The translations under genes and the position numbers were made by a program. This document shows positions 9,919 through 18,880 of a DNA stretch of 64,000 nucleotides, piece after piece. Each line of letters begins with the position of its first letter. Positions within the stretch are counted from its first letter, which is position 1. The DNA comes from Clostridia bacterium. Its GTDB lineage: Bacteria > Bacillota > Clostridia > Christensenellales > Borkfalkiaceae. The DNA lies in assembly GCA_029060985.1 (NCBI GenBank), contig JAIDSX010000128.1:1-64000 (forward strand). The letters are read 5' to 3'. The notes below the pieces were generated by a model. The model did no database searches, was not told where the DNA came from, and saw only the letters and a program-made list of their open reading frames with translations.

Positions 9919-10014
9919 ATGTTTAAATTTTGTAATGACGATTCCGAAGATAAAGAAGACGTCTGGGTAAAAAAGTTAGATTTTTACGATTTAATGGATG
10001 AGTTTGCATTTTAA
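9919..10014 (+). CDS. Possible 31-aa acidic microprotein
   Basis: GAGGTGG then ATG: MFKFCNDDSEDKEDVWVKKLDFYDLMDEFAF; 7 nt after the restriction gene stop. Confidence 0.35.
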   Translation: MFKFCNDDSEDKEDVWVKKLDFYDLMDEFAF

Positions 10015-10151
10015 AAAGAGCTAAATGATTCTTTCCTTTAATGAAAAATGATAATCATTTAATAGGGAGTATTAAGCAAACACAAATTAATAAGTCCACC
10101 TTATTCAAAGTAAATTTAAAAAGGTCCGCACTTTTTATGCGAGCCTTTTTA

Positions 10152-10799
10152 TTATTCTATTTCTTTTAATAATTCGGCAAAAGGTATCTCAGGGGAATTA
10201 TCAATTATGGTTTGAAAATTTAAAGATTTAATTAACTCTCTGCTTCGTTCACCTTCATGATATGGTTTGCCGGCAAGTCGAAAAAGTTTTTTCATTTTGC
10301 TCTTGCCGCTTTTTCCGGAAGGTATTTTAGTATCTTTAGGTAATTTCAAAAATTTTAATACGTTTTCTAAATCGGTAAGTAAAACATCTTCGATATCATA
10401 GCTTGCTGCTAAATCTACGACATTGGTTCCATATAAAAGCAACTCATCTTTTAATCGTTTCCAATCTCCTTCATTAAATTTGCTGACATCTCTATTGGGG
10501 GAATCAGTATCATAACATAAGAAAACTTTCCATTGTGTTTTGTGCTTTCTATAGCAATTATTTTTAAACCATTCTCCTTGATTAGTAATTTGCGTAATGG
10601 TGCCGACATTATTTAGCTTAATCGATAAGTAATTATTTGATGTTTTTACTTCATAAAATTCCTGAAAAGTTTCTTCATCTGTTTCTTTAGAAATATTAAA
10701 ATTATTTTTGTTTGAAAGATTTAACAAGAACTCTTCATAAAAAACAAGTTCAGTTGCACCTTCTAGGATTAGAGCAATTCCTTTAGTATAACTTTTCAT
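10152..10799 (-). CDS. TOPRIM-like protein, partner of the upstream AAA ATPase
   Basis: 215 aa; ALILEGATELVFYEEFL and VFLCYDTDSPNRD (Glu and DxD pattern of TOPRIM). Confidence 0.6.
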   Translation of the reverse strand: MKSYTKGIALILEGATELVFYEEFLLNLSNKNNFNISKETDEETFQEFYEVKTSNNYLSIKLNNVGTITQITNQGEWFKNNCYRKHKTQWKVFLCYDTDSPNRDVSKFNEGDWKRLKDELLLYGTNVVDLAASYDIEDVLLTDLENVLKFLKLPKDTKIPSGKSGKSKMKKLFRLAGKPYHEGERSRELIKSLNFQTIIDNSPEIPFAELLKEIE

Positions 10800-10802
10800 A
10801 GA

Positions 10803-12137
10803 TTAATCCTCAAGGAATTTATTCAACCTATTAATTGAAGCGCTTTCGCCAGATAATAATTCGAAAATGAAATTTCCTACTGACAACCCTTCACTTTGTG
10901 CTGCGGCAATCAATTTATTATATTTTGACGGTGCAATTTTTTTAAATAATGCGACCCCCTCCGGATTAGGGATTCCAATATAATATTGCTCAGGTTTTAA
11001 ATACTGGATTAAATTTGGAGAATGGCTGGTAAATATTAAAGGAGTATAATCCATTGACTCATCTAATGATTCTAAAAGATTTTTTAATAATCTAGGATGA
11101 AGACTTGTTTCTAATTCTTCTATACCCATAAGGGAAGATGCGTTGCCTGAAATTATAGCGTTAGCCAAAATCCAAAATGTACGCTGAGTACCAGCAGACA
11201 TTCTATTAATGTTTATAGGTTGATTATAAAAATCGCTTTTAATTAATAGTTTATAATATTCATCTCTCAATTTAAAAGGAGGTTCATCGCCATCTTCATT
11301 AGTATTTGTTTCTTCGTTATTAGTTTCACTATTTGATATAACTAGTTTTTTAATTTTTACATTTGATAATGTGCTTGATTCAATAACGATGTCGCTAAAA
11401 TCAGGGAATAATGTTTTAATTGAATCTACAAAAAGTTCATACTTTTCAGGACTTTGACTTTTCAAAGCAAATAAAGCTTTGGGAATATCATTATGATCTA
11501 AAGATTCATAAAGAGAATCATCATTTGACATATATTCAATAGGCATAGGAATAAAACTTTCCTCATTGCTTATTGAAGAACAAAGTTTAAATGTCAAATT
11601 TTTAATGTTATCAATAATATCTTTATAATCTATTGCAGATTCATTGCCTATGAAATCTATTAATAACTGAGTATCATCGATTGCTAATTCTTGTGAATAG
11701 AAAGTTTTTTTACTCTTGCGAATTTTCTTTTCGCTTCGATCAATAAGACATGAATATTTTGAATTATCATTTTCCTTAACCTTTAACCACTCATTTGTAA
11801 TTTTACAACCTGAATTGTTGTCTTTATACCAGGAAAAAGAGTATCCATATGTTGCGCAAGAATACAAGCTCTTTTCAGATTGGGTTTCAAATTCTATTTC
11901 AAAAATAAAGTCTCGTGAATCAAGACAAGGGTTTAAAGGGATTCCTTTGATATATCCCATAAGTCTTTTTCTCAATTTTGGACTTTGATAAATAAATTCT
12001 AATCCAAAACTTAAAGCTTCTAAAAGGTTAGATTTTCCAAAATTATTAATAGCTATAATTGCGGTTGATTTATTTAAATTAATTGTAGTTTTTGGTAAAT
12101 TTTTAAAACCACCCACAGTAAAAGATTTAATTCTCAT
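10803..12137 (-). CDS. OLD-like/ABC-type AAA ATPase
   Basis: 444 aa; AIIAINNFGKSNLLEALSFG, NRMSAGTQRTFWILANAI, LMGIEELETSLHPRLLKNLL, IFTSHSPNLIQYL. Confidence 0.8.
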   Translation of the reverse strand: MRIKSFTVGGFKNLPKTTINLNKSTAIIAINNFGKSNLLEALSFGLEFIYQSPKLRKRLMGYIKGIPLNPCLDSRDFIFEIEFETQSEKSLYSCATYGYSFSWYKDNNSGCKITNEWLKVKENDNSKYSCLIDRSEKKIRKSKKTFYSQELAIDDTQLLIDFIGNESAIDYKDIIDNIKNLTFKLCSSISNEESFIPMPIEYMSNDDSLYESLDHNDIPKALFALKSQSPEKYELFVDSIKTLFPDFSDIVIESSTLSNVKIKKLVISNSETNNEETNTNEDGDEPPFKLRDEYYKLLIKSDFYNQPININRMSAGTQRTFWILANAIISGNASSLMGIEELETSLHPRLLKNLLESLDESMDYTPLIFTSHSPNLIQYLKPEQYYIGIPNPEGVALFKKIAPSKYNKLIAAAQSEGLSVGNFIFELLSGESASINRLNKFLED

Positions 12138-12171
12138 TACTATTACCTCGTTAAAATAAGATTCAATTATT

Positions 12172-12200
12172 ATTATAAACTATTTTTGAAGTAAATTCAA
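12172..12200 (-). promoter_or_regulatory. Promoter for AAA-TOPRIM pair
   Basis: Minus strand TTGAAT-17 nt-TATAAT. Confidence 0.55.
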
Positions 12201-12435
12201 CTGATTTTTTGAATTTTGTATTAAAAAATTGTCGAATTTGTTCTTTTCTCATTCTAAACTAACAATATTTTACTATTTTGAATAAAAAGTTACATTAAGA
12301 AATTTGCATGTTGTAAGCTAGTTTATATGCGAATTGAACCATAAAAATTAGCTTAATTTTATGAAAAAATTTGGGAAGTTTTGGGAAGTTGCTGATTTTA
12401 AGGATTTCGTAACAAACGTAAAAGGTTGATTTTTG

Positions 12436-12468
12436 GGCATTTTTACGCCGTTTTCGGCTAAAAATGCC
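12436..12468 (+). terminator. Orphan terminator-like hairpin
   Basis: GGCATTTTTA-C-GCCG-TTTT-CGGC-TAAAAATGCC then TTGTTTTTTAT, with no + strand gene upstream. Confidence 0.55.
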
Positions 12469-12559
12469 TTGTTTTTTATGGTTTTTGCTGAGGTCAATTT
12501 TTGACGCATATGCCTTAAAATATCATTGGGAAACTCAATCTCAAAATAAAGCGGTATTC

Positions 12560-12588
12560 TTGACTAACCCGTTATATAGTGATAAAAT
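12560..12588 (+). promoter_or_regulatory. Promoter
   Basis: TTGACT-17 nt-TAAAAT upstream of 12621 CDS. Confidence 0.5.
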
Positions 12589-12620
12589 TATTTTAGTATG
12601 AAAAAGCCGCCAAGGAGCGT

Positions 12621-15038
12621 TTGATGAAAAAGAAGTTTATAAGTTTTATTTTAGTGGTCATTACAACGATTGCCTGCGTCTTTGGGATTTCTGGCTGTAA
12701 GACGGGAGAGGCAGGCGATCCGCTTGATTCTTCCAATGATCTTTCTAATGATTCATCTAACGATCCTTCAAATGATTCCACTTCATTAAAAGCTACGGTG
12801 TTGGGAATAGGCGGCGGAGGAATGCTTCACAGTCCGTCGATCAGTCCGTTTGATGAAAAAACAATGATGGTGATACCGGATATGGGAGGAATTTACGTAT
12901 CCCATAATACGGGGGTGGACTGGACGAGAAAAAATCTGCAAGGACTTGTACAAAAATCATACTTTGATCCCAACAGGGAAGGGGTAGTATATGTAGGCGG
13001 CTCCGGATTATACAGAAGTACGGATAACGGGGATACCTTTCAGCTGATATTCCCGAAGGAAGAAGAAATTATTGAAAGAAGAAACTCAGATGAAACGATG
13101 ATGCAATACTTATTTACAAGCGGAAATTATCCGACTTATAAACAAGTAAAAGACATCTTGGTAAATCCGAATGATTCCGATAATATTTTCGTACTCACGT
13201 TTTACGGAAAAGACGGAACTGTATTTGAAAGCAAGAACAACGGAGAAAGTTTTCAGGAAATATTCTCTTACACTAAGAAAACTTACCAGGGCAATCTTTG
13301 GCTATCTTATAATGCGTTATCGTATCAGAAAGAAACGGATACGTTGTATTATTCTACGGACGAAGGCGTATTTCAATTCGATAGGAATGAAGGTAAATGT
13401 AACGAAGTATATCACAGTGAATTGGGAATCGTCAATATGGATTATTTTCAGGAAAACGGCACAACGTATTTCACTGTGATAGAAAAGACGACGGGGCTTG
13501 AAAAATTTGATACGAAAGTATTTTATACAACGGATTTTACGTCGGAGCATACGGTGGATATCAGCAGCAAGATCGTAACGGGATTGCAAGACACGTTTGA
13601 CGCAAACGGATATACGGGCGTCACGTACAAATGGAAATTCGAATATATTGCGGCGGATTCACTAAACAATATTTACGTAACGCAAAATTCGTACTCCGAT
13701 AATTCAAAGTATCTGTATTACATAGCGGGGATCATCCGTTTTAACGGAGAAAGCAGTAAATGGTTATACGGAAATCCGTATAAAAATCACTCAACCGACG
13801 CTTTGGCGGGGAAGGGGTGGATCGACGGAAACATTTCAGCTTACGGGATTGCATTGAGCAAGACAGCGAAAAACGCGATACTTTATACGACCTTGTGCGG
13901 CGTATACTATTCGCCGGACAGCGAGTATTTTTATCAAAGATATTGCCATACGGTAAAGGATGGAAATGTCACAAAATATTATACAAACGGGATCGATGAA
14001 CAGACGACTTACGGCGTAAGAGTAAATCCGTTCAATAAGGAAAACCTATTGCTATTAAATACAGATTTGGGATTGATCAGAAGCGAAGACGGCGGGGCGA
14101 CTTGGACAAGAGCGCTGACGGGGGTCAAATCGGCATGGACGAACACCGTATACGACGCCGAATTCGATCAAAGAAGGGAGAACGTCGTGTATTCCGTATG
14201 GTCGGGAAGACACGATATGCCCTATTCCCCCGGCAACGAAACGGACGGCAGAGCGGGCGGCTTTGCAATATCAAACGACGCGGGAAAGACGTGGAACAGC
14301 GACTATTCTACGGGATTACCGGAAACTGCGATCCCCGTAAAAATGAGTATCGTTTATCCGCAGAACAGGGAAGACGACTTGACGATATACGTCGCAACGA
14401 TGAATCACGGATTTTACGTAAGCTACGATACCGGCAAACACTTTACGGAAATCAACGACGGGATAGAGAGTGTCAGTTATAAAGAGGGCGAACGGTACCA
14501 ATATATTTTGGCGGAAGATATCGAGGCGAAGGACGACAGAGTATTCGGCTGTACGGCGAGAAGCACGTATAACGGGGGAGTACAGGCGGGAGAAGTATTC
14601 GAGCTGAAAAATAACAGATGGGAAAAAATCGAATTGCCCCAAGACGTACAAACGCCGAGAGATATCTATTATCATGACGGAACGCTATACGTATCGGCAA
14701 CGGTAGTGAGAACGTGGTCTCCCCACAACGGAGTGGACTACGGCAGCGTGGGCGGCGGACTTTATGCCTGCAAGGACGGACAGGTAAATCAAATTTTCGA
14801 TAAAAATATTTCCGTCACGGGCGTACAGATCGATTCGAAGGGGGTCATGTACGTAAGCGATACCAACGGAAATATTTACCGCAAAGCAGAGGGCGGCGAT
14901 TACGTAAAAATTTACGGCAACTATCACAGTATCAGTAAGGGCGTACAGTTAGAAAGCGATAACGTGCTCTATTTGCCGACTATGGGCGGCGGCTTGTTAA
15001 AATTAGAGGGGTTAGAAAGTCTTCAAGAAAAAAACTAA
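12621..15038 (+). CDS. Secreted lipoprotein with BNR/sortilin-like (VPS10-type) beta-propeller repeats
   Basis: Lipobox-like VFGISGC; SND/SSND-rich linker; repeated GLYRSTDNGDTF, GLIRSEDGGATW, AISNDAGKTW, YVSYDTGKHF motifs. Confidence 0.8.
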   Translation: MMKKKFISFILVVITTIACVFGISGCKTGEAGDPLDSSNDLSNDSSNDPSNDSTSLKATVLGIGGGGMLHSPSISPFDEKTMMVIPDMGGIYVSHNTGVDWTRKNLQGLVQKSYFDPNREGVVYVGGSGLYRSTDNGDTFQLIFPKEEEIIERRNSDETMMQYLFTSGNYPTYKQVKDILVNPNDSDNIFVLTFYGKDGTVFESKNNGESFQEIFSYTKKTYQGNLWLSYNALSYQKETDTLYYSTDEGVFQFDRNEGKCNEVYHSELGIVNMDYFQENGTTYFTVIEKTTGLEKFDTKVFYTTDFTSEHTVDISSKIVTGLQDTFDANGYTGVTYKWKFEYIAADSLNNIYVTQNSYSDNSKYLYYIAGIIRFNGESSKWLYGNPYKNHSTDALAGKGWIDGNISAYGIALSKTAKNAILYTTLCGVYYSPDSEYFYQRYCHTVKDGNVTKYYTNGIDEQTTYGVRVNPFNKENLLLLNTDLGLIRSEDGGATWTRALTGVKSAWTNTVYDAEFDQRRENVVYSVWSGRHDMPYSPGNETDGRAGGFAISNDAGKTWNSDYSTGLPETAIPVKMSIVYPQNREDDLTIYVATMNHGFYVSYDTGKHFTEINDGIESVSYKEGERYQYILAEDIEAKDDRVFGCTARSTYNGGVQAGEVFELKNNRWEKIELPQDVQTPRDIYYHDGTLYVSATVVRTWSPHNGVDYGSVGGGLYACKDGQVNQIFDKNISVTGVQIDSKGVMYVSDTNGNIYRKAEGGDYVKIYGNYHSISKGVQLESDNVLYLPTMGGGLLKLEGLESLQEKN

Positions 15039-15050
15039 ACAGTAACATTA

Positions 15051-15081
15051 AAAAGCGCACCCGATCATCGGGTGCGCTTTT
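15051..15081. terminator. Bidirectional terminator
   Basis: AAAAGCGCACCCGATcatCGGGTGCGCTTTT between convergent genes. Confidence 0.85.
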
Positions 15082-15099
15082 TAATGTTTTTTACGTTTC

Positions 15100-18000
15100 T
15101 TATTTTAAGATATCCTTTAACGTCTTCATGAGTTTTTCGATTTCGATCGGCTTTGTCGTAAACCCGTTCATTCCGGCATCCAACGCCGCCTTCCTGTCCT
15201 CTTCGAAGGCATTCGCCGTCATTGCCACGATCGGCGTCGCCGCCTTTACGGGATCGATGAACGACCGAATGGCTTTCGTTGCATCGTAGCCGTTCATGAG
15301 CGGCATCTGAACGTCCATAAGGATCAGATCATACGTGCCTGCGGGCATCTTTATCATTTGGTCTACGGCAACGGTTCCGTCGTTCGCCGTATCGACGACG
15401 AAGCCCGCGTCCTCCAAAATGGACTGCGCGATCTCTTGATTGAGCTCGTTGTCTTCCACCAAAAGAAGCTTCTTTCCGTCAAAGCGAATTTCCGTCTTCT
15501 CCGTTTCGTCCGCGCTTTTCAGCGCCAGCTGCGGGGCGGGCTCTTCGGCAACGCGGAAATTAAACAGTATGGTAAACTCCGACCCCTTGTCTACTTCGCT
15601 CTCCACCGTGATTGTGCCGCCCATCAGATCCACGATGTTTTTGGTGATGGCAAGCCCCAAACCCGTTCCCTGAATGCCGCTTACGGTAGAGGTGTGTTCC
15701 CGCTCGAAGGGCTCGAACACGTGCTGCAAAAATTCGGGACTCATGCCGATACCCGTATCTTTGACCTTGAACTCGTACGAGGCATAGCCCTCCGACTCTT
15801 CGGCTTTCTGAGTAACGCGAACGCTGACCATGCCCTCCGGTTTGGTATATTTAATGGCATTACTCAGAACATTCAAAAGCACCTGATTTAATCGGAGCTT
15901 ATCGCAAACGACTCTCTCGTTCGTCACGTTCTCGGTATCGATGTGGAATTGAAGCCGTTTTGTCCGCACGTCTGCCTGAACGATGGTATTCAAGTCGTGT
16001 ACGATTTGAAGGAGATTTTCCTCCTTTTCTTCGAGCTTGACCTTGCCGCTCTCGATACGGCTCATATCCAAAACGTCGTTGATAAGGCTTAAAAGGTGAT
16101 TGCCCGCAGTCATGATTTTGCTTAAATAATCGCGTAATATAACCTTATTGTCAAGACGGTTCGCCGCCAAAGAGGTAAATCCGATGATGGCGTTCATCGG
16201 CGTGCGGATATCGTGGGACATATTGCTGAGGAAGGTGGTCTTCGCTTTGTTGGCGTATTGCGCCTGCGCGAGCGCCTCCGACAGAGCGTTCTTCTGCTCC
16301 TGCTCCTTGCGGATCATTTCGTCGATATTGCGGAATCCCAAGAGGATAAAGCCGCCGTGCTCCTCTTCGGTATTTGCAATTCTGATAAACGTGTACTGTA
16401 AGTGATGGATCTCGCCGTTATCCTCGATACGGTAGCTGCCCTGATATTCGTCGTCTGCGCTCAGCTTGTCTTTTACGGTGTCCAGTGAAAGAGCCTGCGT
16501 CAGATCGTCTCTGTCGTCGGGATGAACGCGGGTTTGAATATAATTTTCGAGGATCGCGGTGTAGTTATACTCTTCCGCCGATCCTTTTTTCAAGCCCTCG
16601 GCAACAAACCCCTCCAATTTAAGGATTCGGGCAGTGCCGTTTTTTTCATCGACGGAATACACGTTTACGTAGTCACGGCTCAGCGCTTCGACGATGGAAA
16701 GCTGTTCGCCCAGTTTCTTGTTTGACTGCTCCGTTGTAAGCAGCAGCTTTCTGTTCCAACGCCCTCTTAAATAGAGCACGAGGATGACGAATGCGACCAA
16801 TACGAGCACGACGACGACTGCGATGATGATTCCGGGATTTTCTTTTAAGTACTGCCCGAAGCTCCAATCGCCGATCGTAAAGGAGGTATAATTCGAAGCA
16901 AGCTGATTGAGCGTATCGTCGGACATCTGCTTGATACATTTATTCAGAATCGTAATCAGCTCGTGATCGGTATTTTCGCTGATCCGCATACTGAAATTCG
17001 TGCTCATACCGTTGAGCATACTGTAATACAGGGAATCGGTGTGTTCGCGGTTTACGAATAACTGCGCGGTATAGGCGTACACGTATGCGGCGTCCGCATC
17101 TTTATCGAGCACGGCGCGCATGGCTTCTTCTCCCGTTGCGTACGGAGGCAGAACGGTGTATGCGCCCAAGTACTGTTCAATCAATTCCCTGCCCTGGGAA
17201 TCCGCTACGGCGACGGTCTTGATATTTCCCTTAAAATCCTGTCTTGTGACTCTTACCATGCCGGCGGTCATATAACTGTCCGTATTAAAGGTATGGGGGA
17301 CGTTGCCCTCTTTCGTGTCGGAAACGCCCGTACTGTCAAGGATCACGTTGACCCCTTCGGCGTTGGGAGCTGCGAGCACGTAAGGCAGTTCGGCGATCTC
17401 CATTCTCCTGGCGGCGAGCTTCATGACCTCGGCAAAATAATCGGGCATAATGCCTTTGAGCTGCCCGTCCTCCGTATAGCAATAGGGGGCTCTGTCGCCG
17501 AGCGCGGTCACGGTAATGGCTTTCTCGCCCGAAACTACCTGACGGATATATTCCTTCTCGCGCTCGGTAAATTTCAGTTCGGAGGAATGAGCGGGACCGT
17601 AATACTTATAAAAGAGTTCGTTTTTCCAGTCGCCCTCGTTTTCGTCCATCTGTTTGATTGCGTAGTTGATTTCTTTCAGAAGCTCGGTATCTTCCTTTCT
17701 GACGACGGCGTAAAAGTCGTCGCTCCCGATGATATCGAGCGTCTTTTCATTGGCGGGTTTTCTTAAATCGCTGGTAACGATCGCGTCGATGTGACCGGGA
17801 TCGGTGGAGTCTTTTTGTAGAGCGGCTTCAAGGTCTTCGGTTTTGGTGAAATTTACTTTGTTAACGGTAAATCCCTTTTCGGTTGCAAATTTATCCAACT
17901 CGCTCTCTTTGTTGTTATTCAAAAGACCGATCGTCATGCCGGTGTAGCCATTGTAGTTTTCCGGCGTAAACCGCTCGTCGTCGCCCCGAACGGACAGGAC

Positions 18001-18453
18001 GGTATTTTTTCTGCCGATGGGAAGGGAGAAGGCGACTTGCGTTTCCCTCGTCGTATCCCAACTGACGGAAGTCACCACGTCGAACTCTTTATTGTCCAGC
18101 TTCGCGCTTACGGTATCCCAATCCCAGTTGATTTCGTATCCCGTATACTCAAAATTGAGGTGTGAATATTCGGAAACGAGATTCAAAAATTCGATGCCGT
18201 ATCCCGACAGCCTGCCTTGCTCGTCCTTCATATGATAGCCTTCGAAGTTGAAAACGCAGGCCTTGTAGGTGCGTTTGTCGGACTGTCCGTCATCGGCAGA
18301 TGCCGTTCTCAAATTGAAAATAAGGAAATTGGACAACGCGAGAAAAAGGCACGTTAATAGTGCCAATAATATTTTCACCTTTGTCAAGCGTGCGTTGGCT
18401 CTTTTCATGATCTGCATAGAAGTCTCCTTTGTTCTTCTTGTAGAGCGGTACAA
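15100..18453 (-). CDS. Hybrid sensor histidine kinase/response regulator with two periplasmic SBP_bac_3-like domains
   Basis: Extracellular solute-binding-like repeats, TM, FLSNMSHDIRTPMNAIIGF H-box, HATPase GTGLGLAI, C-terminal receiver LLLVEDNELNQEIA...DLILMDVQMP; start possibly later (MQIMKRA). Confidence 0.88.
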   Translation of the reverse strand: MYRSTRRTKETSMQIMKRANARLTKVKILLALLTCLFLALSNFLIFNLRTASADDGQSDKRTYKACVFNFEGYHMKDEQGRLSGYGIEFLNLVSEYSHLNFEYTGYEINWDWDTVSAKLDNKEFDVVTSVSWDTTRETQVAFSLPIGRKNTVLSVRGDDERFTPENYNGYTGMTIGLLNNNKESELDKFATEKGFTVNKVNFTKTEDLEAALQKDSTDPGHIDAIVTSDLRKPANEKTLDIIGSDDFYAVVRKEDTELLKEINYAIKQMDENEGDWKNELFYKYYGPAHSSELKFTEREKEYIRQVVSGEKAITVTALGDRAPYCYTEDGQLKGIMPDYFAEVMKLAARRMEIAELPYVLAAPNAEGVNVILDSTGVSDTKEGNVPHTFNTDSYMTAGMVRVTRQDFKGNIKTVAVADSQGRELIEQYLGAYTVLPPYATGEEAMRAVLDKDADAAYVYAYTAQLFVNREHTDSLYYSMLNGMSTNFSMRISENTDHELITILNKCIKQMSDDTLNQLASNYTSFTIGDWSFGQYLKENPGIIIAVVVVLVLVAFVILVLYLRGRWNRKLLLTTEQSNKKLGEQLSIVEALSRDYVNVYSVDEKNGTARILKLEGFVAEGLKKGSAEEYNYTAILENYIQTRVHPDDRDDLTQALSLDTVKDKLSADDEYQGSYRIEDNGEIHHLQYTFIRIANTEEEHGGFILLGFRNIDEMIRKEQEQKNALSEALAQAQYANKAKTTFLSNMSHDIRTPMNAIIGFTSLAANRLDNKVILRDYLSKIMTAGNHLLSLINDVLDMSRIESGKVKLEEKEENLLQIVHDLNTIVQADVRTKRLQFHIDTENVTNERVVCDKLRLNQVLLNVLSNAIKYTKPEGMVSVRVTQKAEESEGYASYEFKVKDTGIGMSPEFLQHVFEPFEREHTSTVSGIQGTGLGLAITKNIVDLMGGTITVESEVDKGSEFTILFNFRVAEEPAPQLALKSADETEKTEIRFDGKKLLLVEDNELNQEIAQSILEDAGFVVDTANDGTVAVDQMIKMPAGTYDLILMDVQMPLMNGYDATKAIRSFIDPVKAATPIVAMTANAFEEDRKAALDAGMNGFTTKPIEIEKLMKTLKDILK

Positions 18454-18505
18454 AATAAACAGCGTGGCTTTACGCCACGTTTCATTGATCGATTTTCTTT
18501 TTTGC

Positions 18506-18880
18506 TCAATCCAGAGCGGAAATGCTTTCCACCGTCAAGCGGTAAACGCTCTCCAAATCGGGCATGAGTGCAGTGACGTTAAGACTTCCGCCCCGGAGCA
18601 CTTCGGTGACGGCGGCCGCCTTTTCGTAGAGCGCGGTGAAGCCGAGATTCTGCGCAACGCCTTTCAGCGTATGCGCGGCGCGGAACGCCTCCTCCTGTGC
18701 ACCGCGGGCAAGCGCGTCTTTCAAGGCGTCAAAGCTGCCGTCCGCGGGGAATTTGCGCACGAAACGAAGCACGCGCTCCTCCGTTATCAAACGGCTCATC
18801 GTATCGGCGTAATTTCCGCCGATTTGCTTGTAAAACGTTTCCGTGTTCATGGGGCTACCGTCCTTTATGAATTTCCTCAT
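18506..18880 (-). CDS. Histidine phosphotransfer (HPt) domain protein
   Basis: 124 aa; AFRAAHTLKGVAQNLGF. Confidence 0.85.
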   Translation of the reverse strand: MRKFIKDGSPMNTETFYKQIGGNYADTMSRLITEERVLRFVRKFPADGSFDALKDALARGAQEEAFRAAHTLKGVAQNLGFTALYEKAAAVTEVLRGGSLNVTALMPDLESVYRLTVESISALD

